Assembly: GCA_001896555.1 (NCBI GenBank)
Contig: MPOS01000034.1
Location: 1 to 64,000, forward strand
Origin: Candidatus Phosphitivorax anaerolimi
GTDB taxonomy: Bacteria > Desulfobacterota > Desulfomonilia > UBA1062
Length of the DNA stretch: 64,000 bases
Direction of reading: 5' to 3'
Positions 34,626 through 43,741 of the stretch are shown one piece after another (the stretch's first letter is position 1; each line of letters begins with the position of its first letter). Under the pieces are notes generated by a model, which did no database searches, had not been told where the DNA came from, and worked only from the letters and a program-made list of their open reading frames with translations. The translations under genes were made by a program, and so were the position numbers.

Positions 34626-36047
34626 ATGCCCCTCACAGAGGTCCTCAACGCTGCGATCATTGTCGTGTACCTGGCGGGCATGCTCGGTATCGGGCTGTTC
34701 AGCTTCCGGCGCATCAGATCCCTGAGCAGCTTCTATGTCTTCGACAGGAAAGGCGGCGCCGTCCAGATAACCGGCTCGCTCCTGGCAACCGTTGTCGGAG
34801 CATCCAGCACCCTGGGCATCGCAGGGCTCGGGTTCTCCATGGGCCTCGTGGGTGCATGGTGGATGCTCGTGGGCGCCGCAGGGCTCCTGATCATGTCTTT
34901 CTGGCTTTCGGAAAAGGTGCGCTCCTACGAGGTCTACACCCTGCCCGAGATCCTGAAGGCCCAGTACGACAGCGACCTCGCCAGGGTCATTTCCTCGGTC
35001 CTCATCGCGATTGCATGGATCGGGGTCATCGCAGCCCAGATCATCGCGGCGGGGAAGATCATCACCGCACTGTGGCAGTTCGACCTTAAATCAACCATGG
35101 TGGCGGTGGGAAGTGTCATGGTCGTCTACACCGCCCTGGGCGGCCAGTACTCCATTATCAAAACAGACCTCATCCAGTCCGTGATCATCCTTGTTGGGAT
35201 CGCCGTCTGCCTCGCCTTCATCGGAGCGTCAATGGGCGAGCTGTCAGCCATGACTGCCGCACTTCCGTCCGGACACTTCTCCTTTCCGGTCTCGCCTGCG
35301 TTCACCGCCTTGGACCTTCTGCTCTTTTTCCTCTTCGTCGGCTCGGTCTTCGTGGTAGGCCCTGACATCTTTTCACGCCTGTTCTGCGCACGGACGCCCC
35401 GGGCTGCGCGGAGGGCCTCATCCATAACCGCGTGCATCATGATCCCGCTTGCTTTCGCCATCGCCTTCATCGGCATCGCCGCCCGTTTTCTACTCCCGGA
35501 TATCCCAGCGGAAAACGCCTTCCCCGCCCTGGTCATGCACCTGCTGCCCTCAGGCTTCAATGCCCTGGTCATGGCGGCCCTGCTCGCAGTGGTCATGTCG
35601 TCAGCCGACACCTGCATGCTCACGGCAGGCACCATTGTCATCAATGATGTGATACGTCCCGCACTTCCCGCCGGGTTTCCGGAGAAGGCCCTCGTTCTCC
35701 TCTCACGGGCCGCCGTGCTGGCCATCGGCGCCCTCTCCATCGTCATTGCCCTGAAGATGCAGGGAATCATCGGCTCCCTGTTTCTTGCCTACACCATCTA
35801 CTCCGGAGGCCTTGTCGTCCCGGTCCTTTTCGGATTCTATTCGGAGCGGTTCCGGCTCCGTCCCGCCGGCGCAGTTCTCGCAATCGTGTTCGGAGGGGGG
35901 ACCTCCGCCTGGCTCAAGCTCGCCGGTCATGAAGACCTCCTCCTCTTGAGCTTCCCGGTGTCGGCGGTCTTTCTGTTCGCAGGGAGCATGGTCGCCGGAA
36001 GGCTTGCCTCCAAGAGGCGTAATATCGCATCCAGGCAGATGGAATGA
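34626..36047 (+). CDS. Sodium:solute symporter family protein
   Basis: A 473-residue SSSF (LeuT-fold) permease with about 13 transmembrane segments. Typical elements are the helix-1 start AAIIVVYLAGMLGIG, the sodium-site region ATVVGASSTLGIAGLGF, the YTALGGQYSIIKTDLIQ motif and the AALLAVVMSSADTCMLTAG helix containing the family's conserved serines. It imports a solute with Na+; substrate unknown (relatives move proline, pantothenate, sugars or organic acids). No clear operon partner. Confidence 0.88.
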   Translation: MPLTEVLNAAIIVVYLAGMLGIGLFSFRRIRSLSSFYVFDRKGGAVQITGSLLATVVGASSTLGIAGLGFSMGLVGAWWMLVGAAGLLIMSFWLSEKVRSYEVYTLPEILKAQYDSDLARVISSVLIAIAWIGVIAAQIIAAGKIITALWQFDLKSTMVAVGSVMVVYTALGGQYSIIKTDLIQSVIILVGIAVCLAFIGASMGELSAMTAALPSGHFSFPVSPAFTALDLLLFFLFVGSVFVVGPDIFSRLFCARTPRAARRASSITACIMIPLAFAIAFIGIAARFLLPDIPAENAFPALVMHLLPSGFNALVMAALLAVVMSSADTCMLTAGTIVINDVIRPALPAGFPEKALVLLSRAAVLAIGALSIVIALKMQGIIGSLFLAYTIYSGGLVVPVLFGFYSERFRLRPAGAVLAIVFGGGTSAWLKLAGHEDLLLLSFPVSAVFLFAGSMVAGRLASKRRNIASRQME

Positions 36048-36230
36048 TCGCGGGATGACTGCAGGGATATCTCCCGAAAGCCTTTCCGGCCGCCGCCGGA
36101 GCCGAACTTCACCAGAAGCGCCGGACGGCTCTTCCCTGCAGGCACACTGGCCAATATTGTTATTTACTCTCGCTGCAAATTTCTCTATCATGCCCCTCAC
36201 TCAAAATGGACCTTGCGGGGGGAGAAAGGG

Positions 36231-37670
36231 ATGTCAGGAACCGAAGACAACGAAAAGCAGCTGTCCATGGAAGAGCTCCTGGACTCATACGGCCCGGGAA
36301 GCAAGGAAGCGCTCAGGGTCGGGAGCAAACTCAGCGGGAAGATCATCTCCATCGGGAAGGAAAGCGTGTTCGTGGACACCGGCAGCAAGGTCGACGGCGT
36401 CGTTGACCTCGCCGAGCTGGTGGATGAGAACGGCGATCTCCCCTATCAGGTGGGAGACACCCTGGACCTCTATATCATGTCCATGCGGCCTGGAGAGATC
36501 AGGCTCTCCAGGGCACTGGCGGGCGTCGGGGGTGCGGAGCAGCTCAAGGATGCGTACCATCAGGGCATTCCCATCGAGGGCCGGGTTACGGATACCTGCA
36601 AGGGGGGCTTCAATGTAGAGGTGATCAAGCACCGGGCCTTCTGCCCGATCAGCCAGATCGACACGATCTATGTTGAGCACCCGGAAGAATATGTAGGCAA
36701 GACCTTCCGCTTCCTCATCACCGAGCTGGGCGAGGGAGGAAAGAACATCGTGGTCTCCCGCCGCACACTCCTGGAGCAGGAGGAGGAAGAGGCGCGGCAG
36801 GCGTTCCTCGGCTCCCTAAAGCCCGGCGACATATGTACGGGGAGGGTGAGCAGGATCATGCCTTATGGTGCCTTCGTGGAGCTGAGCCCCGGCGTTGAGG
36901 GGATGGTGCACATCTCCGAGATGAGCTGGTCGCGGCTGGGCACCCCGGAAGAGATCCTGCACACGGGCGATGCGATCACGGTCAAGATCATCGGGATCGA
37001 AAAGAACGCCTCGGGCGGAAACGGCAAGATCTCCCTGTCCATGAAGCAGGCCGGGGAAGACCCCTGGAACACGGTGGAAAGGAAATATTCCCCCGGACAG
37101 AAGCTCGCGGGCAAAGTCACCCGTTGCATGGACTACGGCGTCTTCGTGGAGATCGAGCCCGGTGTCGAGGGTCTGGTACACATCTCGGAGATGAGCTACA
37201 CCAAGCGGGTGTCCAGAACCCGTGACGAGGTGGCTCCCGGCGATGTCGTCGATATCATGATCAAGGAGATCGATCCGGTAAACAGAAGGATATCCCTGAG
37301 CATGAAGGATGCCGAGGGTGATCCCTGGATCGGGATCGAGGGGCGATACCGCACAGGACAACGGGTCGAAGGGGTTATCGAGAAAAAGGAGAAATTCGGC
37401 CTCTTCATCAACCTGGAGCCCGGGGTCACGGGACTGCTTCCCAAATCCAGGATCTCGCGCTTCCATGATCCGTCATCCATCGAGAGGAAGCAGCCCGGCG
37501 AGCACATCACCGTGGTGATCGAGGCCATCGACACAACCGCACGCAAGCTCACCCTCGCCCCCGGCGATTCGAGCGACGAGGACGACTGGCAGCGCTTCTC
37601 GGGCAGTTCGGGGCAACCGGTAAGCTCGCTCGGCGAGAAGCTCCAGCAGGCCCTCAAGAAGAAGAAATGA
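36231..37670 (+). CDS. Multi-domain S1 RNA-binding protein
   Basis: A 479-residue protein with five S1 domains, at about 30-95, 115-180, 200-275, 285-360 and 370-440. Domains 3 and 4 have the strongest signature (YGAFVELSPGVEGMVHISEMSW, YGVFVEIEPGVEGLVHISEMSY); domain 1 and 2 are more diverged. E. coli ribosomal S1 has six domains and about 557 residues, so this is either a short S1 or a paralogue; no cmk is adjacent. GGGGGGAGAAAGGG sets the ATG at 36231. The C-terminus is a Lys tail (KKKK). Confidence 0.88.
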   Translation: MSGTEDNEKQLSMEELLDSYGPGSKEALRVGSKLSGKIISIGKESVFVDTGSKVDGVVDLAELVDENGDLPYQVGDTLDLYIMSMRPGEIRLSRALAGVGGAEQLKDAYHQGIPIEGRVTDTCKGGFNVEVIKHRAFCPISQIDTIYVEHPEEYVGKTFRFLITELGEGGKNIVVSRRTLLEQEEEEARQAFLGSLKPGDICTGRVSRIMPYGAFVELSPGVEGMVHISEMSWSRLGTPEEILHTGDAITVKIIGIEKNASGGNGKISLSMKQAGEDPWNTVERKYSPGQKLAGKVTRCMDYGVFVEIEPGVEGLVHISEMSYTKRVSRTRDEVAPGDVVDIMIKEIDPVNRRISLSMKDAEGDPWIGIEGRYRTGQRVEGVIEKKEKFGLFINLEPGVTGLLPKSRISRFHDPSSIERKQPGEHITVVIEAIDTTARKLTLAPGDSSDEDDWQRFSGSSGQPVSSLGEKLQQALKKKK

Positions 37671-37883
37671 ATAGCACCCTTAAACCGCCCTGCGGCGCGG
37701 CTCCGGTGCGGCTCGGCGCACCGGCCATGCGATGCCCCTCGCCTGTTTTCTAAAAGATCATCCCATGAAAACGAGCGCCCAGGGCGTGGTCTCCATGCCC
37801 CGGGATACCGGGCACCGCGAATCATGTTCCCTTCCCTGATCGGTCCTCTTTAGGCCCGCCCGGCGATCCGGCACGAGGCTGTG
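37671..37883. other. Gap before the phosphoribosyltransferase promoter
   Basis: No gene or strong hairpin with a T-tract was seen after the S1 gene stop. Confidence 0.4.
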
Positions 37884-37911
37884 TTGAAACTCGGCGAAAC
37901 ATCCCTATAAA
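37884..37911 (+). promoter_or_regulatory. Promoter of the phosphoribosyltransferase operon
   Basis: TTGAAA (37884-37889), 16 bases, TATAAA (37906-37911). Start expected near 37918, two bases before the ribosome site of the small leader ORF. Confidence 0.6.
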
Positions 37912-37930
37912 ACTCTGATAGGAGGCCAGC

Positions 37931-38017
37931 ATGGATGTGCAGCACAGTCCTCCAGCCTTATGCCGCCCGCAGCGATCCGAGCCCGGAACGCTGCCATGCC
38001 GGGCATCCCGGAGGTAA
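37931..38017 (+). CDS. Possible 28-residue leader peptide
   Basis: A short ORF (starts MDVQHSPPALCRPQ, ends RASRR) that has a strong ATAGGAGG ribosome site and begins about 13 bases after the predicted transcription start. It stops three bases before the ATG of the next gene, so translation of the two may be coupled. The peptide is rich in Pro, Arg and Cys and contains no family motif. It may be only a spacer for re-initiation. Confidence 0.35.
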   Translation: MDVQHSPPALCRPQRSEPGTLPCRASRR

Positions 38018-38020
38018 TTG

Positions 38021-38698
38021 ATGGGAACGCTCGTGATTACTTCTCGGAGTGAAGAGCCGTTCATGGACCGGTACGAGGCGGGCATGGCCTTGGGAAACAG
38101 GCTGCTGAATTCGGCGGATGAGTCTACCGTGGTGCTTGGCATTCCCCGGGGAGGGGTGATCGTGGCCCGGGGAATAGCACGGATCCTAGGCGCCGATCTC
38201 GATATCGTCCTCACCCGCAGGATGGGCGCACCCGACAATCCGGAACTGACCATAGGCGCCCTGAGCGAGGACGGACAGCTTTTCCTCGATGCCGGCCTTT
38301 CCATGCGAGCCGGTGTGGACGAGGCCTATATCGAGCAGGAAAAGGCCTACCAGATGTCGGTGATCCTGCAGATGGCAGGCCGGTATCGGAAGGTCAGACC
38401 CAAGATCCCCCTTGAAGGAAGGACCGTGGTGATCACCGATGAGGGTGCAGCCGACGGGTCCACCCTGCAGGCATCCCTCTGGGCGGTCCGGAAGGAGCGC
38501 CCCGCAAGGCTGATCGTGGCGGTGCCGGTGGGAAGCATAGACGCATTGATGGGCCTGGCCGACGATGCCGACGAAACCATCGCACTCAAGGTCCCCCCTG
38601 TCCTCCGCTCTGTCGGCCGTTTCTATGTCCGCTTCGAGAAGACAACCAACGAGGAGGTAGTGGAGGCACTGAGAACGAGTGCCCAGGGGTCTGCATAA
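38021..38698 (+). CDS. Type I phosphoribosyltransferase-like protein
   Basis: A 225-residue protein of the PRTase fold, of the group found as a domain in many dienelactone-hydrolase or stress operons. PRGGVIVARGIAR is the pyrophosphate loop, RRMGAPDNPELTIGAL the flexible-loop region, and VVITDEGAADGSTLQA replaces the PRPP-binding DDGxATGxT with Glu for the second Asp and Asp for Thr-Gly spacing, so activity is uncertain. GGAGGTAATTG sets the ATG. The stop overlaps the next gene's ATG by one base. Confidence 0.8.
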   Translation: MGTLVITSRSEEPFMDRYEAGMALGNRLLNSADESTVVLGIPRGGVIVARGIARILGADLDIVLTRRMGAPDNPELTIGALSEDGQLFLDAGLSMRAGVDEAYIEQEKAYQMSVILQMAGRYRKVRPKIPLEGRTVVITDEGAADGSTLQASLWAVRKERPARLIVAVPVGSIDALMGLADDADETIALKVPPVLRSVGRFYVRFEKTTNEEVVEALRTSAQGSA

Positions 38699-39123
38699 TG
38701 GAAGACACCACACGCATGACCGACGCAGTGGATCTGGGCCACAAGCTCGGATACGTGCTGCTCGCCACCGCCGATGCCTCGGGGTTTCCCAATCTGGCCG
38801 TCGCCAATGTCATCAAGCGGGTCTCTGAGGATAAGCTGGCCATCTCCAGCTGGTTCTGCCCCGCCACAGTTGCAAACTTAAGGCGCAATCCCCGCCTGGA
38901 CGTCATCGTCTGGGACAGCGATACCGACCAGGGATATCAGATACTGGGCACAGCGGAACAGGTGGCTGACATTGCCGTGCTCGACGGATACATCCCCGAG
39001 CGCCCCGAAAGCAGAGCGCAGGTGGCTCAGACGGAGCGCGAGGTCACCGTGAAGGTGAAGAAGGTGCTCCCCTTCTCCAGGGCGCCATACTGTGATATGG
39101 ACCCGGCCGGCGGCGAGGCCTGA
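38698..39123 (+). CDS. Pyridoxamine 5'-phosphate oxidase-like FMN-binding protein
   Basis: A 141-residue split-barrel protein. LLATADASGFPNLAVA, WFCPATVANLRRNPRLDVIVWD and ILGTAEQVAD are the standard strands that bind flavin in small PNPOx-like proteins. Its role is likely a reductase or flavin carrier rather than pyridoxal synthesis, since length is short. It is translationally coupled to the phosphoribosyltransferase gene (TAATG). Confidence 0.82.
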   Translation: MEDTTRMTDAVDLGHKLGYVLLATADASGFPNLAVANVIKRVSEDKLAISSWFCPATVANLRRNPRLDVIVWDSDTDQGYQILGTAEQVADIAVLDGYIPERPESRAQVAQTEREVTVKVKKVLPFSRAPYCDMDPAGGEA

Positions 39124-39178
39124 AAAAACCGGAAAGAAGACCGGCACCGGCCTCATCGCCGAAGGGTCCAAAGCGAAA

Positions 39179-40288
39179 TCACCCGGCGGTGAAATCCAGC
39201 GTAACCGCGCTGCCGGTTGCAATATTCTGGGCAGGAAGCGTCGTTGCGCCGTCGGTGGCGAGCACCCGGTAGGTTCCCGCAGGCAGCGGAACCTCGTATA
39301 CACCGGTCAGCGAAACATTCAGGGCTTTGAGCTCGATGAGACTGCTTTCATCACAGGGCGATGCCATGATGAAACGCACCGTGGCAATAACATCTTGAGC
39401 ACCCTGGGGCAGGAGCACGTTTATGGTGATGGCCTGCATGTCGGCAGGCGGAAGAACAAACGAGGCATCGTAATCCTGGCCGAGTTCGGCGGTGAGACCC
39501 GCGCATGCCGGGGAGTACCCGTCTGCATACGCAACTATGGTATACGTTCCGGGTTGAAGATACATCAGATACTCCCCTGAAGCGTCCGTGATGGTTGAGG
39601 TGCGTATCGTCACCTGATCCGTGTCAGGGTCAAACACCTGGGCGCAGACCCTGACACCCGGCAGAGCGGCGTCGGTCTGGTCTGTTACTACTCCGCTCAC
39701 GGTAGCATTCTCCACGGTATCGATAACCCTGATGGTGGGTTTCAGCAGCCATTTTCCGCTGTTTCCGGCCCTGACCACGGATCGATCCACATCAAAGTCC
39801 AGGACCAGGTCAGTAGTGAGGTCTTTCACGATCTCGAAGCCATGAACGAGTTTGATGCCTGTCTGATCGCCGCTGGGCACGTGGAGCCGGTGACATTCGC
39901 CCTGCGAGTCGATGATATAGTTCGCATAGGGATGAGGCTGATTCAGAATGTTCGTCTCTCCATCGGCATCATCGCCGATGATCAGCCTCATCTGTGTGTA
40001 GCTTCCAGCCGCGAGCCGGGATACTCCCAGCCGCTCGATCACCCCGTTCACCAGCTCCAGGAGATTGTATGTCTTGCCAGGCGAGGCGGCCACCAGCCAC
40101 TCGCCGTTCTCTCCTCCCCGGTGCACCTGGACCTCCTCTATCGTTACATACACTGCCTGAAGGTCGCCTGAGGCTGCGTCGGTGAGGCCAACGGCAAGTG
40201 TTCCTTCGTCGGTTTCATCATCATTACAAGCCGTTACCAGAAAAAGCGCTGTCAGCATTATCACAGCAAGAACAAGTATTCTACGCAT
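39179..40288 (-). CDS. DUF4382 lipoprotein with carboxypeptidase-regulatory-like domain
   Basis: A 369-residue predicted lipoprotein. Residues 1-20 form a signal with lipobox LVTAC; D/N-rich residues follow the cysteine (CNDDETDEG). Residues about 28-180 are a DUF4382 domain (AVGLTDAASGDLQAVYVTIEEVQVH), then a beta-sandwich like carboxypeptidase regulatory domains (about 195-275, SGVVTDQTDAALPGVRVCA). Asp after Cys+1 is Asn-Asp, so inner- or outer-membrane sorting is uncertain. GAGGAGAAT sets the ATG at 40288; the frame is open upstream. Function unknown, probably extracytoplasmic binding. Confidence 0.8.
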   Translation of the reverse strand: MRRILVLAVIMLTALFLVTACNDDETDEGTLAVGLTDAASGDLQAVYVTIEEVQVHRGGENGEWLVAASPGKTYNLLELVNGVIERLGVSRLAAGSYTQMRLIIGDDADGETNILNQPHPYANYIIDSQGECHRLHVPSGDQTGIKLVHGFEIVKDLTTDLVLDFDVDRSVVRAGNSGKWLLKPTIRVIDTVENATVSGVVTDQTDAALPGVRVCAQVFDPDTDQVTIRTSTITDASGEYLMYLQPGTYTIVAYADGYSPACAGLTAELGQDYDASFVLPPADMQAITINVLLPQGAQDVIATVRFIMASPCDESSLIELKALNVSLTGVYEVPLPAGTYRVLATDGATTLPAQNIATGSAVTLDFTAG

Positions 40289-40850
40289 GGTCCATTCTCC
40301 TCTTGAGCACATTTTCTATCTATTTCCTTTGGGTTATGCAAGAGGTATGCAACAGCGGCTTGTTCCCCTTGAGCAGGGCCGTCCAAAGGCCCCCGGGACA
40401 CGACAGGACGCAAAATTTCAAGCGCCGTCCATGGATATAACAGACGAAATTTGTACGCCTGCGTTTCAATTGTGAACGCAAAAAGGCCTTTGATCGTTGT
40501 CCGCGGCATCCATGTGATCATGTGGTTGTCTCCTGCCGATCAGCTCTGGGTCTGATACTGCCGCCATGTCCTTGAGCCGGGGATAAAGACAGGCCTGTTT
40601 CCTGCAGATTGTCCAGGCATTAGGCATTCAGCACCAGAAAAGTGCGGTAATCTTTTAAGGTCGGCGCTCATAAAAGACCGTCATCAATGAAAAAATCTGG
40701 AGGTGATGCTAATATGTATTTATTATCAACGAGTTAAAACCGCCATTTGGTCTTGACCTCCCCATCGTCATCTGTTAAGGCACGACACTGGACAGCGGGA
40801 TTCATGATGTGCGAATCCATCACAGGAGACGGAACGTCTGAAATAGGACG
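40289..40850. other. Divergent gap between the lipoprotein and HD-GYP genes
   Basis: About 560 bases with no supported gene. A TCTGGAGGTG ribosome-like site at 40695-40704 precedes only a 7-codon ORF at 40713. A TCTTTT/AAAAGA pair lies near 40651-40676. No c-di-GMP riboswitch could be recognised even though the next gene encodes a c-di-GMP-type hydrolase. Confidence 0.4.
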
Positions 40851-41429
40851 ATGCATATGCAGAAAAACACCCTCCAAACAGCAGCGAAGATAGCCCACAG
40901 GCTCGGCGCACGTGATCCGTATTCAGAAGACCATGCCCAGCGGGTTTCCTGGTATGCCTGGAGGCTTGCCAGGAGATTGCGCCTGCCAAAGAACGAGGTC
41001 GAGGATATCAGGATGGCAGGGCTGCTCCATGACATCGGAAAGATCCGCTTCAGCTCGAAGGTTTTCAGAAATGTGAAGGAGCACCCTTCCAAGTCGATCC
41101 TCAAGCAGATCAAAAAGCACCCTGATACGGGCAAGACCATCCTTGAAGACCAGGGGTTTCCGCCGAAGGTCATCGACTATGTCTACTCCCATCACGAGAG
41201 GGAGGACGGAACGGGATACCCGCGGGGGATCACCGGTGAGAACATCCCGCTCGGGGCAAAGATCATCGGCATCGCCGACACCTTCGACGCGCTCATCACC
41301 GACAGACCCTATCAAAAGAGGCGCTCGCTTAAGGAGGCGTTTCTCGTCCTCAGGAAGCTCAGCCTCTCCTCTTTTGACCCGGTGCTGGTCGAAACCTTAA
41401 TCACAGAAATCACGATAAACGGCCTGTAA
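40851..41429 (+). CDS. Stand-alone HD-GYP domain phosphodiesterase
   Basis: A 192-residue cytosolic protein that is essentially one HD-GYP domain. The metal sites are HAQRVSWYAWRLAR, the HD pair in AGLLHDIGKI, HH in YSHHEREDGTGYPRG (exact HHExxDGxGYP), and IADTFDALITDRPY. The family hydrolyses c-di-GMP or c-GAMP. There is no sensory or receiver domain, so it must be controlled by expression or a partner. A GGDEF cyclase lies 5.6 kb downstream. A 7-bp hairpin follows at 41452-41469. Confidence 0.92.
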   Translation: MHMQKNTLQTAAKIAHRLGARDPYSEDHAQRVSWYAWRLARRLRLPKNEVEDIRMAGLLHDIGKIRFSSKVFRNVKEHPSKSILKQIKKHPDTGKTILEDQGFPPKVIDYVYSHHEREDGTGYPRGITGENIPLGAKIIGIADTFDALITDRPYQKRRSLKEAFLVLRKLSLSSFDPVLVETLITEITINGL

Positions 41430-41594
41430 GGTCCGGGACTTTAGGGATGAAGAAGGGACGGTTCCCTTCCGTTGCATGTTCGTGATCAATGTGTTCTGCG
41501 ATCATGTTACGAAAAGGCAAACCCCCGCACACCGGATTCCGAGGTCGAACAGGCGGCACCTGACGGAGCGGGTTCATGCCCCTTTCCCGCGCGG

Positions 41595-42479
41595 CTACGT
41601 AAGGGCGTGCCTGAGAAAGGTGATCTGGTCCTCCACGGTCTGATCGAACCGGGGCGGGACGTATACATCGAAGTGGTCACACCGGTAGATGATGAGTTTG
41701 CTTTGCCGGGCCTTCATGGCCGCCTTGATTGCAGGACGTATCGGGGTGGTCAGATCTTCAGACGCCAGCTGCACCAGCCAGGGAACCGTGAGCCTGGCCG
41801 CCAGTCTGCCCGGCGAATACAGACCCACGGAGAGAAAGATACGGGCGGCTACCATCTCGTTGGGCTTGTAGTCTTCAGGATAGAGCCTTCTGACTCCCTC
41901 CTCGGCGCCCGGAGCCGTCATGGCGGCCAGTGAGCCCGGCTGCCCGACGAGGGGCACATAATAGGGACTCAGCCCCAGCATCTTGCGGATCAGATCGCGG
42001 CATGCAGCAGCACCCAGCCGGAGGCTCTGAACCGGACCCGCAGCCGAGGCCGTAGAAATGCCGCTCAAATGCGGCACCTGGGAGATCACTGCAGCGATGC
42101 CGCTCTGCTTCAGGGCCACCGGGATCACATGCCCGCCGCTGAACGATGTGCCCCAGAGAACGATCCTTCCCGGGTCCACTCCGTCCATTGCCCGGGCACA
42201 GTCAATGGCTGCGTGCCAGTCCTGGTGCTGCCTGCCGATATTGAGCAATTGCCTGGGCTCGCCTTCGCTGTCGCCGAAGTGGCGGTAATCGAAAACCAGT
42301 GCATGATACCCGGCCTCGGCAAAGATCTCTGCATACGCGTCGAGCCGCATCTCCCTGGTGCCGCCGAAACCGTGCCCCAGCACGATGCACGGCCTGGCCC
42401 CCGTGTCCTCCGCCCGGTAAAACCACCCTGCGCAGCGCATTCCTTGAGACAAGAACGTAATATCCTGCCTTTCGATCAT
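41595..42479 (-). CDS. Alpha/beta hydrolase (YcjY-like)
   Basis: A 294-residue serine hydrolase of the YcjY/FrsA-like group. VLGHGFGGTREM is the oxyanion loop, VLWGTSFSGGH the nucleophile elbow, LASEDLTTP holds the likely acid and YRCDHFDVYV the histidine. The family includes small peptidases and esterases; substrate unknown. AGGAGGGGG sets the ATG at 42479; ten further codons upstream are open. It stands alone. Confidence 0.86.
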   Translation of the reverse strand: MIERQDITFLSQGMRCAGWFYRAEDTGARPCIVLGHGFGGTREMRLDAYAEIFAEAGYHALVFDYRHFGDSEGEPRQLLNIGRQHQDWHAAIDCARAMDGVDPGRIVLWGTSFSGGHVIPVALKQSGIAAVISQVPHLSGISTASAAGPVQSLRLGAAACRDLIRKMLGLSPYYVPLVGQPGSLAAMTAPGAEEGVRRLYPEDYKPNEMVAARIFLSVGLYSPGRLAARLTVPWLVQLASEDLTTPIRPAIKAAMKARQSKLIIYRCDHFDVYVPPRFDQTVEDQITFLRHALT

Positions 42480-42935
42480 GAGAACCCCCTCCTGGGCACC
42501 GGCCATCACTAATGCAATTTTATGAATCCGTCCTCAAATAATATTCTTGAGACAATAAGTGCTTGGAATCATGCATGAAATCTTTACTTAAGGATAGGTT
42601 CTCAATATTATTACCAGAACCATCCGGATTTGCCAAGCGTTATGCCCGGGATTTCACTGATGAAAAGGAGCTCGATGCCGCAGCGGGTCCATAGAGGCGT
42701 CCAAAAGGAACCCTAAAAGAGCCCGAAGTGAAAAGCGGATCATCGGCACCGGCCCGCCGGCTCGGTCATCCTTGTCCCGCAACAGGCAGATACCGGGGTT
42801 CGTTAATCTCCTTAGACGATATCATCGCCCAGAACACGAATCCCTTCGCCGCTTCCGGGAAATGTCTTGAGAAAGACCTCGGCCCTGCCCCAAGATCCAT
42901 CACGGGATACATCATGCAGCCCTTGCCCGCCTCAT
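42480..42935. other. Gap between hydrolase and diacylglycerol kinase genes
   Basis: No gene supported. CTCAA-N9-TTGAG at 42533-42551 lies in the AT-rich promoter side of the hydrolase gene and may be a regulator site. The right half (42600-42935) is featureless to me. Confidence 0.35.
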
Positions 42936-43310
42936 TCACCGGAATAGTCCCAGCAGATGGACGACCTCGATGACCAGCACCACAGCCCACACCAGGATGC
43001 TCGTTCCCGCCGCAGCCGAGCCGATGTCCTTGATGACGCGGATTCGCGGGTCCTGCTGGTCCTGGACAAAATCGCTCAAGTCTTCGATGGCGCTGTTGAG
43101 CAGCTCAGCTACCAGCATCAATCCGGTTGCCAGGAGGATCACACTGAAATCGATCCAGCTCCGGAACACAAAACTCACTCCCAGCACCAGGATGGACAGG
43201 ACCACCTTGTAAGCCACACTGACATCGGATATCACCGCCAGTGTCAGCCCCGACAGAATCGTCCTGAGCTTCCTCACCGGATAAAAATCCTGCCCGCCTG
43301 TCTCAGTCAA
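42936..43310 (-). CDS. Diacylglycerol/undecaprenol kinase (DgkA family)
   Basis: A 124-residue three-helix membrane kinase. The signature VAELLNSAIEDLSDF contains the active-site Glu and Asn, and DPRIRVIKDIGSAAAGT follows. The TTG at 43310 with AAGGAGGG five bases before it gives the normal family length; the frame runs 15 codons further to another TTG without a ribosome site. The family phosphorylates diacylglycerol (phospholipid recycling) or undecaprenol (cell-wall carrier). The N-terminal half matches the 'alt' DgkA type (VAYKVVLSILVLGV). Confidence 0.87.
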   Translation of the reverse strand: MTETGGQDFYPVRKLRTILSGLTLAVISDVSVAYKVVLSILVLGVSFVFRSWIDFSVILLATGLMLVAELLNSAIEDLSDFVQDQQDPRIRVIKDIGSAAAGTSILVWAVVLVIEVVHLLGLFR

Positions 43311-43741
43311 CCTGCCCTCCTTGTCCCACGCACGCGCGAATGGGCACACCCGCAAGCGGGGAGCTGTTCACATCTTTCTTGCGGGTGGTGATCCGGAATA
43401 ACCCTCTCTACAATAAATAGTATCGCGTTGAGGGAAAATGCGAAGGGTGGGTATGATCCACCGGTACGCGGGTTTTCCGCCACCCGATGTCGGCGGCAGA
43501 CCGCCGTCCTTGGGTGCGTGGGCTGGTTTTCGGCTGCCGGGAAATTATAGCTTGACAGAAATACATGCATACGTTACCGACAAAAGTGTATCGCACCGGA
43601 TGGTCTTTCTGTGCCCTGCAAGAAGCTTTTTTTCTTGCACTGCTTCCATGAAGTGCTCATCTGTGAGGCCAGAGATCAGCCCTTTCCTGTTATACTCTGC
43701 TATGTCCGCCGGAGAAGCAATACGACGAATCAGGTGTATAT
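43311..43741 (+). other. Long leader region of the histidine kinase gene
   Basis: No gene. GC-rich, repetitive inner segment at 43450-43550, a TTGACA at 43552 without a good -10 partner, and a perfect 8-bp TGCAAGAA/TTCTTGCA hairpin at 43617-43639. The kinase gene has no clear Shine-Dalgarno site, so leader control is possible. Confidence 0.35.

Noticed and set aside
40289-40850. c-di-GMP riboswitch before the HD-GYP gene
   Set aside because: The conserved core of the known classes could not be found.
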